The notes beneath the pieces were generated by a model, which did not search any database, was not told the origin of the DNA, and was given only the letters and a program-made list of their open reading frames with translations. Source: Streptomyces roseoviridis (GTDB lineage Bacteria > Actinomycetota > Actinomycetes > Streptomycetales > Streptomycetaceae). From it: DNA of 64,000 nucleotides. Below, one piece after another: positions 1 to 7,981 of this stretch (the first letter of the stretch is position 1; every line of letters begins with the position of its first letter). Location: positions 3,286,001 through 3,350,000 of the forward strand of contig NZ_BAAAWU010000001.1 of NCBI RefSeq assembly GCF_039535235.1. The letters run 5' to 3'. The position numbers and the translations under genes are program-made.

Positions 1-2
1 TG

Positions 3-1859
3 ATGTCGGGCTCGTTCGTCGTCGCGGGCGGCGGCGCGTTCACCGCCACCAAGGTCGGGCGCGAGGCGTACGCCGCCCAGCTCGCCGAGGAGGCGTCCCG
101 CTTCACCCTCGTCCACTCCGAGCTGCGCTCCGGCATCTCCACGATCCTCAAGTACGTGACGTGGATGATGGTGCCCACCGCCATCGGCCTCATCGTCAGC
201 CAGCTCGTCGTCAAGGACGCCGACTTCAAGAGCTCCGTCGCCCGCACCGTCGGCGGCATCGTCCCCATGATCCCCGAGGGCCTGGTCCTCCTCACCTCCG
301 TCGCCTTCGCGATCGGCGTGATCCGCCTCGGCCGCAAACAGTGCCTCGTGCAGGAGCTCCCGGCCATCGAGGGCCTCGCGCGCGTCGACGTCGTCTGCCT
401 CGACAAGACCGGCACGCTCACCGAGGGCGGCATGGACGTCACCGAGCTGCGCCTGCTGAACGGGGCGGACGAGACGTACGTGCGGAAGGTGCTCGGCGCC
501 CTCGGCGAGTCCGACCCGCGGCCCAACGCCTCCCTCCAGGCCGTCATCGACGCCTATCCGGACGCGGTCGACTGGCGCTGCGTCCAGGCGCTGCCCTTCT
601 CCTCCGCCCGCAAGTACAGCGGCGCGGCCTTCAGCGAGGGCGACGGCGAGACCTCCACCTGGCTGCTCGGCGCCCCCGACGTGCTCCTGCCGGACACGGA
701 CCCCTCCCTGGCCGAGGTCGACCGGCTCAACGAGCAGGGACTGCGGGTGCTCCTGCTCGCCCGCACCACCCGGGAACTCGACTCCCCCGACGTCGCGGCC
801 GACGCCCGCGCCACGGCCCTCGTCGTCCTCGAACAGCGGCTGCGGCCCGACGCCGCCGACACCCTCGCCTACTTCGCCGACCAGGACGTCGCCGCCAAGG
901 TGATCTCCGGCGACAACGCCGTCTCCGTCGGGGCCGTCGCCGGCAAGCTCGGCCTGCCCGGCGCCGAGCACACCGTCGACGCGCGGCGACTGCCGACCGA
1001 ACGGGAGGAGATGGCCCGCTCCCTCGACGACCACGCGGTCTTCGGCCGGGTCACCCCGCAGCAGAAGCGCGAGATGGTCGCCGCGCTGCAGTCCCGCGGC
1101 CACACGGTCGCCATGACGGGTGACGGCGTCAACGACGTGCTGGCGCTCAAGGACGCCGACATCGGCGTCTCCATGGGCTCGGGCTCCGAGGCCACCCGCG
1201 CGGTCGCCCAGATCGTCCTGCTCAACAACTCCTTCGCGACCCTGCCGTCGGTGGTCGCGGAGGGCCGGCGGGTCATCGGCAACATCACCCGCGTCGCCAC
1301 CCTCTTCCTGACGAAGACGGTCTACTCCGTCCTCCTCGCGATCCTGGTGGTCTGCTCCCAGGTCGAGTACCCGTTCCTGCCCCGGCACCTCACCCTGCTG
1401 TCGACCCTCACCATCGGCGTCCCCGCCTTCTTCCTGGCCCTCGCCCCGAACAAGGAGCGCGCCAAGCCCCACTTCGTACGCCGGGTGATGCGGTACGCGA
1501 TCCCGGCCGGCGTCATCGCCGCGGCGGCCACCTTCACCACCTACCTCCTCGCCCGCCACCACTACACGGGCCCCGGCGCCCTCGACGCCGAGACCAGCGC
1601 GGCGACCCTCACCCTCTTCCTCGTCTCCATGTGGGTCCTCGCGATCATCGCCCGCCCCTACACCTGGTGGCGCGTCGCCCTGGTCGCCACCATGGGCGGC
1701 GCCTTCCTCCTCGTCCTCGTGGTCCCCTGGCTCCAGGACTTCTTCGCCCTGAAGCTGGTCGGCGTGACCATGCCGTGGGCGGCGGTCGCGATCGCGGCGA
1801 CGGGGGCGGCGGTCCTGGAGGTCGCGTGGCGGTGGGTAGGGCGGAGGGTCCCGGCGTAG
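3..1859 (+). CDS. Cation-translocating P-type ATPase, 3' part
   Basis: This is the C-terminal ~618 residues of an HAD-type P-type ATPase; the reading frame is open to the left edge, so the true start lies outside the window. The fragment has a PEGL transmembrane motif near residue 92, the phosphorylation motif DKTGT at about residues 134-138, and the hinge motif TGDGVND before a block of hydrophobic segments at the C-terminus. These define the P and N domains and the last membrane helices. There is no CPC metal motif in the visible membrane part, so heavy metal transport is unlikely. The ion cannot be told from the fragment. The next gene starts about 225 bases downstream and looks functionally separate. 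Confidence 0.93.
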   Translation: MSGSFVVAGGGAFTATKVGREAYAAQLAEEASRFTLVHSELRSGISTILKYVTWMMVPTAIGLIVSQLVVKDADFKSSVARTVGGIVPMIPEGLVLLTSVAFAIGVIRLGRKQCLVQELPAIEGLARVDVVCLDKTGTLTEGGMDVTELRLLNGADETYVRKVLGALGESDPRPNASLQAVIDAYPDAVDWRCVQALPFSSARKYSGAAFSEGDGETSTWLLGAPDVLLPDTDPSLAEVDRLNEQGLRVLLLARTTRELDSPDVAADARATALVVLEQRLRPDAADTLAYFADQDVAAKVISGDNAVSVGAVAGKLGLPGAEHTVDARRLPTEREEMARSLDDHAVFGRVTPQQKREMVAALQSRGHTVAMTGDGVNDVLALKDADIGVSMGSGSEATRAVAQIVLLNNSFATLPSVVAEGRRVIGNITRVATLFLTKTVYSVLLAILVVCSQVEYPFLPRHLTLLSTLTIGVPAFFLALAPNKERAKPHFVRRVMRYAIPAGVIAAAATFTTYLLARHHYTGPGALDAETSAATLTLFLVSMWVLAIIARPYTWWRVALVATMGGAFLLVLVVPWLQDFFALKLVGVTMPWAAVAIAATGAAVLEVAWRWVGRRVPA

Positions 1860-2083
1860 GGAGCGGGGGCGGGCGGCGGGAAGCCGGGGGCGCGGCAGCA
1901 CCCGGGGTCGGGAGCCCAGGGCCCGGTGGGGACGTCGCTTTTCGGCCCACTCGCCGAGATGGTGATCCACGCCATGTCCGGTGTGATCATCCGCGGGCTA
2001 GTGTCGGCGGCGCACCCCTTCGCGCACGTCGCGAACATCCCCACAGGCCGCGGGAATTGCCGCCGAGAACTGATCAGGAAGAC

Positions 2084-2890
2084 GTGTCCGCACACCACAG
2101 TGACGACCCGGCCGGCGCCCCCGCGGCGCCGGCCGCATCGGTCGAGGGCGCCACGGTCCGTTACCGGACCGTCGTGGCCCTCGACGGCGTGGACGCCGAG
2201 TTCCACCCGGGCGTCACCGCCCTGCTCGGGCCCAACGGCGCCGGCAAGACCACCCTGCTCTCCTTGCTGAGCACCGCCCGACGGCCCGACTCGGGCACCG
2301 TGCGCGTCCTCGGTGAGCCGGCCCGCGGGCGGGCGGCGACCCTGCGCGTACGGGAACGGATCGGGATGCTGCCGCAGTCGTTCGGGCACCATCCCCGCTT
2401 CACGGTCCGGGAGTTCGTCGAGTACGCGGCCTGGCTGCGCAAGGTGCCCGCGCGGGACAGGCGGCAGCGGACCCAGGAGGCGCTGCGCCTGGTCGACCTG
2501 GAACGCCAGGCGGACCAGCGCATGGGGGCGCTGTCCGGAGGCATGCTCCGCCGGGCCGGCATCGCGCAGGCGATGGTCAACCGGCCCGCGCTCGTCCTCC
2601 TCGACGAGCCGACCGTCGGCCTCGACCCGGCCCAGCGGGTCGGCTTCCGCACGCTCGTCAAGGACCTGGGGGAACGCACCTCGGTCGTGATGAGCACCCA
2701 CCTCGCCGAGGACGTCGCCCAGATCGGCACCCGCGTCCACGTCCTCCTCGACGGACGGATGCGGTTCACCGGCACCGCCGCCGAGCTGTGCGACCGGGCC
2801 CCCGGCCGCGCCGCCGGGGCCCCCGTCGACGGGCCCTCCCTGGAAGCGGGTTACCTCGCCCTGGTGCAGCAGGACGGAGCACGGGTGTGA
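2084..2890 (+). CDS. ABC transporter ATP-binding protein
   Basis: A 268-residue ABC ATPase. It has a Walker A motif (GPNGAGKTT), a signature close to LSGGMLRR, a Walker B ending in LLDEPTVGLDP, and an H-loop in MSTHLAED. The GTG start at 2084 follows an AGGAA ribosome site; the frame is open further upstream, but that part has no family similarity. The closest architecture is the CcmA/ABC-2 type, which energises drug, peptide or lantibiotic export. The stop codon overlaps the start of the next gene, which encodes a membrane protein, so the two are almost certainly co-translated as one exporter. The substrate is unknown. Confidence 0.93.
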   Translation: MSAHHSDDPAGAPAAPAASVEGATVRYRTVVALDGVDAEFHPGVTALLGPNGAGKTTLLSLLSTARRPDSGTVRVLGEPARGRAATLRVRERIGMLPQSFGHHPRFTVREFVEYAAWLRKVPARDRRQRTQEALRLVDLERQADQRMGALSGGMLRRAGIAQAMVNRPALVLLDEPTVGLDPAQRVGFRTLVKDLGERTSVVMSTHLAEDVAQIGTRVHVLLDGRMRFTGTAAELCDRAPGRAAGAPVDGPSLEAGYLALVQQDGARV

Positions 2891-4392
2891 TGCGGGTCCT
2901 CGCCCACGAGATGCGGCGCGGCGAGGCCGGGAAGGCCGCCGTGCTCGCGGCAGCGGCCGGCGTCTGGTACCTGGCCTCCGCCGACCCCGCGACCAGCGAC
3001 TGGATCGGCTGGTGGAACCAGGCGAGCATCAAGGTCCAGGTCTACGGCGTCATCGTCATGGGCTCCCTGATGAGCGCCGCCGCGGCCTGGAGCGCGGGGC
3101 GCGCCCACCGCACCGGGACCCGGGCCTGGGCCGACACGACCCCGCGCGGCGGCCTCCCCCAGGCCCTGCTGCTGTGGGGCGCCGCCTGGCTGTGGTCCCT
3201 CGTCGCGTACGCGGTCCTGACCGCCGTCGCCTTCGCCCGGACGGCCGCCGTCAGCGAGGTCACGGAGCCCGTGTGGAGCCCGTTGGTCCTCGCGCTCGCG
3301 ATGACCGGTCTCCAGATCGCCGCCGGCGTCGCGGCCGGCACGCTGCTGCCGTCCCGGATCGTCGCGCCCGCCACGGGCGTGTTCTGGTACGGGGCGTTCG
3401 TGCTGCTCGCCTTCGCGCCCGGCCTGCCCGTGGCGCGGCTGCTGCCCGCGCTCGACGAGCACTGGGACGCCGCCTTCCGTCCCCACACCGTCCGTCTCCT
3501 CGTCGCCGCCGTGTGGTGCGCCGGGGCCGCACTCGTCCTGCTCGCGCTGCCCGCGCTGGTGCGCCGCGCGGTGGTGGGGCCGGGGTGGGCGGCCGCGGCC
3601 CCCGCCGCGGCGGCGCTGGCCGCGGGCGGGCTGCTGCTCGCCTCCCCGGCCGCGGGCCCCGACTCGTTCTGGGCGACGCGGACGCCGCAGCCCGCCGGGG
3701 CGAGCTGCGTCACCCACGGCCGTACGACCGCCTGCCTGTGGCCGGCGGACCGGCACCTGCTGCCGCAGGCCGGCGCCGCGGCACGCACGGTCGACCGGGC
3801 CGTGGGCCGACTGCCCGGCTTCCACCACCGTTTCCACGAGACGGGGCTGCGGCCCGACGGCCCGGAGGGGGCGGAACTGCCCGTGAACCGGCCGGTCGTG
3901 GACCGTCAGACCCTCACCGAGGCGATGCTCGACGCCTCGCTGCCCGCGTCGCCGCCGGGCTGCGGCCCGCACGTGCTCGCGGAGACCGGCGGCTATCCGG
4001 ACCTGTTCCTCGTCCAGGCCGTGCTGCGGAGCCGCGCGGGTCTGCCCGCGCCGTTCTACGGGGACCGGTTCTCGGCCGCCGTCGAGCGGATCCTGAAGGC
4101 CCCCGCGGCCGACCAGGACCGGTGGCTGTCCGGCGCCGCGACCGCCGCCGGAGCCTGCCGCCCCGTACCCGCCCTGCCGCCCGCCGTACCCGCCGTGCCC
4201 TCCGGCGCGGGGACCGCGCGCGCCGTACCCGCCGTGTCCGCGGACCCGGGGGCCGCACCGCCCGCAGACTTGGGGGCAACACCGCACGCAGACGCGGGGG
4301 CCGCGCGCCCCGTACCCGGCCCGCCCTCCGGCCCGGGAGCCGCGCGCCCCGTACCCGGCCCGCCCTCCGGCCCGGGAGCCGCGCGCCCGTGA
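2890..4392 (+). CDS. ABC-associated membrane protein with extracytoplasmic domain
   Basis: About 500 residues. The first ~270 residues hold six or seven hydrophobic segments. The rest is a soluble domain with cysteines (SCVTHG, TACLWP, PPGCGP), probably outside the membrane. The C-terminal ~75 residues are a Pro/Ala/Gly tail that includes a perfect 39-base duplication. ATG at 2890 overlaps the upstream ATPase stop; a GTG three bases earlier is an alternative start. Its own stop overlaps the next gene's GTG start. I do not recognise the family beyond an ABC-2-like membrane partner. Its place between an ABC ATPase and a small membrane protein points to the permease of that exporter. Confidence 0.8.
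   Translation: MRVLAHEMRRGEAGKAAVLAAAAGVWYLASADPATSDWIGWWNQASIKVQVYGVIVMGSLMSAAAAWSAGRAHRTGTRAWADTTPRGGLPQALLLWGAAWLWSLVAYAVLTAVAFARTAAVSEVTEPVWSPLVLALAMTGLQIAAGVAAGTLLPSRIVAPATGVFWYGAFVLLAFAPGLPVARLLPALDEHWDAAFRPHTVRLLVAAVWCAGAALVLLALPALVRRAVVGPGWAAAAPAAAALAAGGLLLASPAAGPDSFWATRTPQPAGASCVTHGRTTACLWPADRHLLPQAGAAARTVDRAVGRLPGFHHRFHETGLRPDGPEGAELPVNRPVVDRQTLTEAMLDASLPASPPGCGPHVLAETGGYPDLFLVQAVLRSRAGLPAPFYGDRFSAAVERILKAPAADQDRWLSGAATAAGACRPVPALPPAVPAVPSGAGTARAVPAVSADPGAAPPADLGATPHADAGAARPVPGPPSGPGAARPVPGPPSGPGAARP
4301..4389 (+). repeat. 39-base tandem repeat in gene 3' end
   Basis: Two perfect 39-base copies (4301-4339 and 4340-4378) and the first 11 bases of a third. Each copy adds 13 residues (an ARPVPGPPSGPG-type unit) to the end of the membrane protein just before its stop. 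The partial third copy runs into the overlapping stop and start codons. Weaker copies lie upstream in the same Pro/Ala tail. Confidence 0.9.
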
Positions 4393-4994
4393 ACCCCGCC
4401 CTTGCCTTCGCCCGCAGCCGCGGCCTGCCGGTCGCGGCCGCGACCGCCCTGGCCCTGGCGGTGGTCACCACGGTCTTCACCGGGTCCCGGGTCACGCTCC
4501 CGGACTTGCGGCATCTGGTCGACTTCAGCGTTCCGGTGGCGGCGGTCGCGCCCGTCGCGTACGCGGTGGTCCTGGCCACGACGCTGCACACGCCGCAGGC
4601 GGACCTGGAACACCTCTCGGCCCGCCCTGTGCCCCTCCTCCGGCGCCTCCACCTGGTCGCCCTCACCCTCCTCGCGACCGCGCTCGCGGCTCTGCCCCTG
4701 CTGTCCGGCAGCCCGGCCGAGATCTTCGCGGTCTCCGCCCGCAACGCGGCCGGCCACCTCGGCCTCGCCGCCGTGGGCGCCCGCCTCTTCGGCACCGGCC
4801 TGTCCTGGCTCCTTCCCCTGGCCACCTTCGGCCCGACGCTGCTCCTCGGCGTGGCCGAGGACAACACCCCGGAGTGGTGGGCCTGGTCCATCCACGGGCC
4901 GTCGTCGACGGACGCGGCGCTGATCGCCGCGCTGCTGTGGCTGGCGGGACTGCTGCTGACGGGCGGCACCCGGCGGGGTGCGGAGACGGGCTAA
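4389..4994 (+). CDS. Small polytopic membrane protein of ABC operon
   Basis: 201 residues with about five hydrophobic segments and short loops. Translation starts at GTG 4389, overlapping the stop of the preceding membrane protein, which implies translational coupling. No catalytic motif is visible. Position as third gene after an ABC ATPase and a large membrane protein suggests a second permease subunit or accessory membrane component of the same exporter. It ends about 40 bases before the convergent gene on the other strand. The family is not recognised. Confidence 0.75.
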   Translation: MNPALAFARSRGLPVAAATALALAVVTTVFTGSRVTLPDLRHLVDFSVPVAAVAPVAYAVVLATTLHTPQADLEHLSARPVPLLRRLHLVALTLLATALAALPLLSGSPAEIFAVSARNAAGHLGLAAVGARLFGTGLSWLLPLATFGPTLLLGVAEDNTPEWWAWSIHGPSSTDAALIAALLWLAGLLLTGGTRRGAETG

Positions 4995-5034
4995 CGGGCG
5001 GGCCGCGACGGAAACGTGGTCAGGGCTCAGGCGG

Positions 5035-6015
5035 TCAGGCGGCGCGTCTGCAATCGCCGCACACCGCACCGGAATCGTGGCTCCGGAACGCCCGCTCGCA
5101 TCCGTCGCAGGTGATCAGGGGCGGTGCCGTCGGCACGGGGGCGCTGACCGGGAGCGGGGGCGGGAGGAACATGGCGAGCCGGTACGCGAGGAACCGGGCC
5201 GGGTGGTGGATGGGCACGTGGCCGGGCGGGAGGGCCGCGGTGAGCGTACGGGTGATCTGCTCCGGGCTCACGGACCGGTCGAGCCACCGGTCGACGGCGG
5301 GAGCCAGCTCGTGTACGTCCCGCCAGGACAGCAGCAGCCGGGAGTCGACGGCCCGCAGCCGGGCGAGGATCCCGACGGCGGGCCCCTCGGACGAGAACGG
5401 CGTGGCGGTGACGGTGACGGTCCGGGGCTCGCTCTCGGGTCGCTGCACGGGCCCGGTCTCGGGTCGCGGCGCGGGCCGGGGTTCCGGTCGCGGCACGGGC
5501 TCGCTCTCGGGTCGCGGCACGGGCCCGGTCTCAGGGCGCGGCACGGGCCGGGGTTCCGGTGGCGGCAGGGGATCGGCTTCCGGTCGAGCCGCCGGCTCGG
5601 GCGCGGGCGCCTCGGCCTGGCTCGCCGTCGCGGTGCGGCCGCTGTCGGGCTTGTCGTACCAGATCACCCGCGTGGCGAACCGGCCGCCTCCGAGCACCAC
5701 CCGCCTCCGCTCCAGATACCCGGCGGCCACCAGCTCGTTGAGCGCTCGGCGGATGGTGATCTCGCCCTCACGGAAGCGGCGGGTGAGCCGTTTGACGCTG
5801 ACGTCGGCGCCGTCGGGCAGGGACTGGATGTGCACGGCGAGCCCGATGGCCACGGCCGACAGGTCCGGGTGCTGGGCGAGGTCATGGCCCACGACCACGA
5901 ACCGGTAGCGGTGCCGGTACCGGACGTGGATCACTCCTGCGCGTGGTGCGTCGGCGGGAATGTCGAACAGGACGGGGGACGCGGACACGGCCGCGTTAGA
6001 CTGCGGATCATCCAT
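5035..6015 (-). CDS. Winged-helix DNA-binding protein with Pro-rich linker and zinc ribbon
   Basis: 326 residues from ATG 6015; the frame is open upstream but that stretch is low-quality sequence. Three parts are visible. Residues ~20-130 form a helix-turn-helix domain of the replication-initiator/GntR-like kind (VKRLTRRF, ITIRRALNELVAAGYL). Residues ~150-200 are a run of PRPE-type octapeptide repeats. The C-terminal part is helical and ends in a zinc-ribbon-like CDGC...CGDC pair. This layout is common in streptomycete helix-turn-helix proteins of unknown target. The first domain and the Cys pairs suggest DNA binding; a regulatory role is inferred. It converges on the ABC operon at its 3' end. 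Confidence 0.75.
   Translation of the reverse strand: MDDPQSNAAVSASPVLFDIPADAPRAGVIHVRYRHRYRFVVVGHDLAQHPDLSAVAIGLAVHIQSLPDGADVSVKRLTRRFREGEITIRRALNELVAAGYLERRRVVLGGGRFATRVIWYDKPDSGRTATASQAEAPAPEPAARPEADPLPPPEPRPVPRPETGPVPRPESEPVPRPEPRPAPRPETGPVQRPESEPRTVTVTATPFSSEGPAVGILARLRAVDSRLLLSWRDVHELAPAVDRWLDRSVSPEQITRTLTAALPPGHVPIHHPARFLAYRLAMFLPPPLPVSAPVPTAPPLITCDGCERAFRSHDSGAVCGDCRRAA
5426..5570 (-). repeat. In-frame ~24-base repeats coding PRPE units
   Basis: About six degenerate 24-base units inside the winged-helix protein gene. They encode octapeptides of the form PVPRPExx (variants PAPRPE and PVQRPE) that make a stiff, charged linker between the DNA-binding domain and the C-terminal part. The unit length is a multiple of three, so copy-number change would not break the frame. 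Confidence 0.85.
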
Positions 6016-6292
6016 CGGGAAGGTACTGCTTCCTGGTTGGTAGGCCCTCGTCAGGATGCCCGTCCTGCCGGGGGCCGATTTGCATATGCCAGTCGGTCGA
6101 GGCCGACCGTACCGCACCCGTCCGGTCACCGGACACTCCTTCACCCGATCGTGTCATCACGGCAGTTGGCGCACGGACGGGGGACGGAGGGGGTTGGTTT
6201 GGTGTTTCTCTCCCATCGTTCTTCGAAGGGCGCCGAGCGCCACCGGGGCGCGGCCCACCACGCCCCGGTGGCATCGGAGAAGCGAGCGCGAA

Positions 6293-6871
6293 TCAGCGCA
6301 GGAACGTCCGGCGCCACTCCAGCGGCGACATGGTCAGCGCGGCCTCGGCGAGGGCCTGCGCGGAGGCGGTCTTGAGGCTGTTCAAGGACGTGTCGATCCA
6401 GTCCTGAACCAGGGTGTTTCCCTGCGCCCGGTACTCCACCGCCTGCACCAGACACTCCAGCTTGTCGGCGTCCCTGGCCACGATCGCCTCGGGGCTCTCC
6501 TTGGCCTCGTACTCCTCGACCACCCGCTGGACCCCGTCCCGCACCGCCGGATGGGCGGCGGACACCTGGTCGGCGGTGACCGTCTGGTTGGTGGCGGCGT
6601 CGATGTAGCGGCGGCCGATGTGGGGGATGTCGCCGATCCGCGTCTCCTGCGTGTCGTGGAACAGGCACATCAGCGCGACCTTCGCGGGATCCACGCCCTC
6701 CATCATCGCGAGCACGGCACCGATGATCCCCACCCTGAACGAGTGTTCGGCGATCGACTCGGGATTGTTGTTGCCGGTGAACCACCACCCGGTGCGCTTG
6801 GCGTTCTTGAGCACGCCCATCTCGAAGATGAACCCGGCCGTGCCCTCGGCGTTCGCCGTGTCATCTGCCAT
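6293..6871 (-). CDS. HD-domain phosphohydrolase (YfbR-like)
   Basis: 192 residues from ATG 6871, preceded by a GGAGG ribosome site; an upstream in-frame start is unlikely. The HD metal-binding set is complete: H43 in EHSFR, H72-D73 in LFHDTQE, and D134 in RDADK. Family members (YfbR, HDDC2) remove phosphate from deoxynucleoside 5'-monophosphates, so a nucleotide pool or salvage role is likely. The protein should be cytosolic; no signal or membrane segment is present. It stands alone: a short gene remnant begins 13 bases away on the other strand, and the winged-helix gene lies ~280 bases downstream. Confidence 0.85.
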   Translation of the reverse strand: MADDTANAEGTAGFIFEMGVLKNAKRTGWWFTGNNNPESIAEHSFRVGIIGAVLAMMEGVDPAKVALMCLFHDTQETRIGDIPHIGRRYIDAATNQTVTADQVSAAHPAVRDGVQRVVEEYEAKESPEAIVARDADKLECLVQAVEYRAQGNTLVQDWIDTSLNSLKTASAQALAEAALTMSPLEWRRTFLR

Positions 6872-6884
6872 GTGGTGACCTCCG

Positions 6885-7217
6885 GTGTCAGATGCGATCC
6901 AGCAAAACGTGATGCAGGGCGTGCAGTTCACGACGTGCCCTCCGGGAGACGCCGCCGCCTGGTTCTACTCCCTCACGGACCGGTCCTGGGCGGCCGTCCG
7001 GTGGACGAACGGCGACGGCCGGGACGGCGAGGTCTACCAGCAGGGACCGAGACGCCTGTGGGACCGGGTCGAAGCCGTGCAGGGTTGGTGGGAGAAGCAG
7101 GGGCGGCCGGGGCTCGAACGGTTCGGCCTCACCGCGACTGCGGGCGGAGTCACGCCGTGGCTCGACGGTCCCGCGAACCGCCTCCCCGGCCGACACGACA
7201 GTCGGCGGCGGGAGTGA
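6885..7217 (+). pseudogene. Remnant of PCMT-like RiPP methyltransferase (C-terminal part)
   Basis: A 110-codon frame whose residues ~20-95 resemble the C-terminal segment of the isoaspartate-methyltransferase-like enzymes found with ATP-grasp RiPP systems. The resemblance rests on a SWAAVRW motif, a QQGPRRLWDRVE motif, and then WW..G.PG.ERFGLT and a WLD ending. The SAM-binding Rossmann domain that should precede this is absent, because the start abuts the divergent HD-domain gene. I read it as a truncated relic. The assignment is from memory of the family pattern, not a search. It could also be a small free-standing protein. Confidence 0.45.
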
Positions 7218-7356
7218 CAGACTGAAGACGAACGAAGTCGTACGGGTGGAGGTCCCCGACGGGACGCCCCGGCGACGCCCGATCCTCCTTCAGCACACTC
7301 GCCTCGCCCGGTCGCGTCATCGGCGCGCTCCCGGTGGCGCGGGGAAGAAGCCTGAG

Positions 7357-7962
7357 ATGACCACCACCAACAGCCGCGTCAAGCACGGGCAGCCGCCGCG
7401 GGCCAGCACCGTGATGGATCTGGGGAACGACCACGCCTTGCAGATCCTCGACTTCCCCTCCGGGATGAGGGCGATCGTCGAGGGCGGCCGGGCCGTGGAG
7501 CACGTGCCCGCCACGCCGGGCGAGGCCGAGGCCCCGCCCGAGGCCGGGAAGCAGGAGGCGGGTGAGCGGGCCGCCGGCTACGACGAGGCGGCGGTGCGCA
7601 CCACCGATGAGCAGATCTGGTTCAAGAACACCTTCTGCAACGGCGCCCAGGCCTGTGTGCAGGGCTGGGACTGGGCGATCTGCGGCACGAACCGTGCCGT
7701 CGGATACGGAACCGGGATCGCGATGGTCGGCGCGGAGGGGTCGCGTAACGGAACCCTCTTCGTCGACGTGTGGGAGTGCATCTGCGTCGGCCCGTTCTGC
7801 CTGGGCGGCACCGAGTGCTTCTGGGTGCAGAACTGGCACGGCGCCGTCGTCCCCGGCCACTGGCTGTCCGTGAACACCAACGCACCGGACCCCAAGTGGC
7901 TGCGGTGGCGTCTGGAGGGGGCGGGCGGCGACACCCAGGTGAGTCTCGCCGCCAAGTACTGA
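7357..7962 (+). CDS. Cys-rich hypothetical protein
   Basis: 201 residues from ATG 7357, with a GGGGAAG ribosome site about 8 bases upstream. The N-terminal ~55 residues are soluble and followed by a Pro/Glu-rich spacer. The C-terminal half (~residues 80-195) is rich in Trp, Gly and Cys, with seven cysteines in FC, AC, IC, EC-IC, FC and EC settings, and looks like a compact disulfide or metal-binding domain. There is no signal peptide or transmembrane helix. I do not recognise the family. It follows the probable RiPP-methyltransferase relic on the same strand, so it may be a leftover partner or target of that system. Confidence 0.65.
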   Translation: MTTTNSRVKHGQPPRASTVMDLGNDHALQILDFPSGMRAIVEGGRAVEHVPATPGEAEAPPEAGKQEAGERAAGYDEAAVRTTDEQIWFKNTFCNGAQACVQGWDWAICGTNRAVGYGTGIAMVGAEGSRNGTLFVDVWECICVGPFCLGGTECFWVQNWHGAVVPGHWLSVNTNAPDPKWLRWRLEGAGGDTQVSLAAKY

Positions 7963-7981
7963 CGTCCCCCGCCCGGTTCGC

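Noticed and set aside
3012..4388. Frame upstream of the small ABC membrane protein start
   Set aside because: It is arginine-rich shadow of the preceding membrane protein gene; the real start is GTG 4389.
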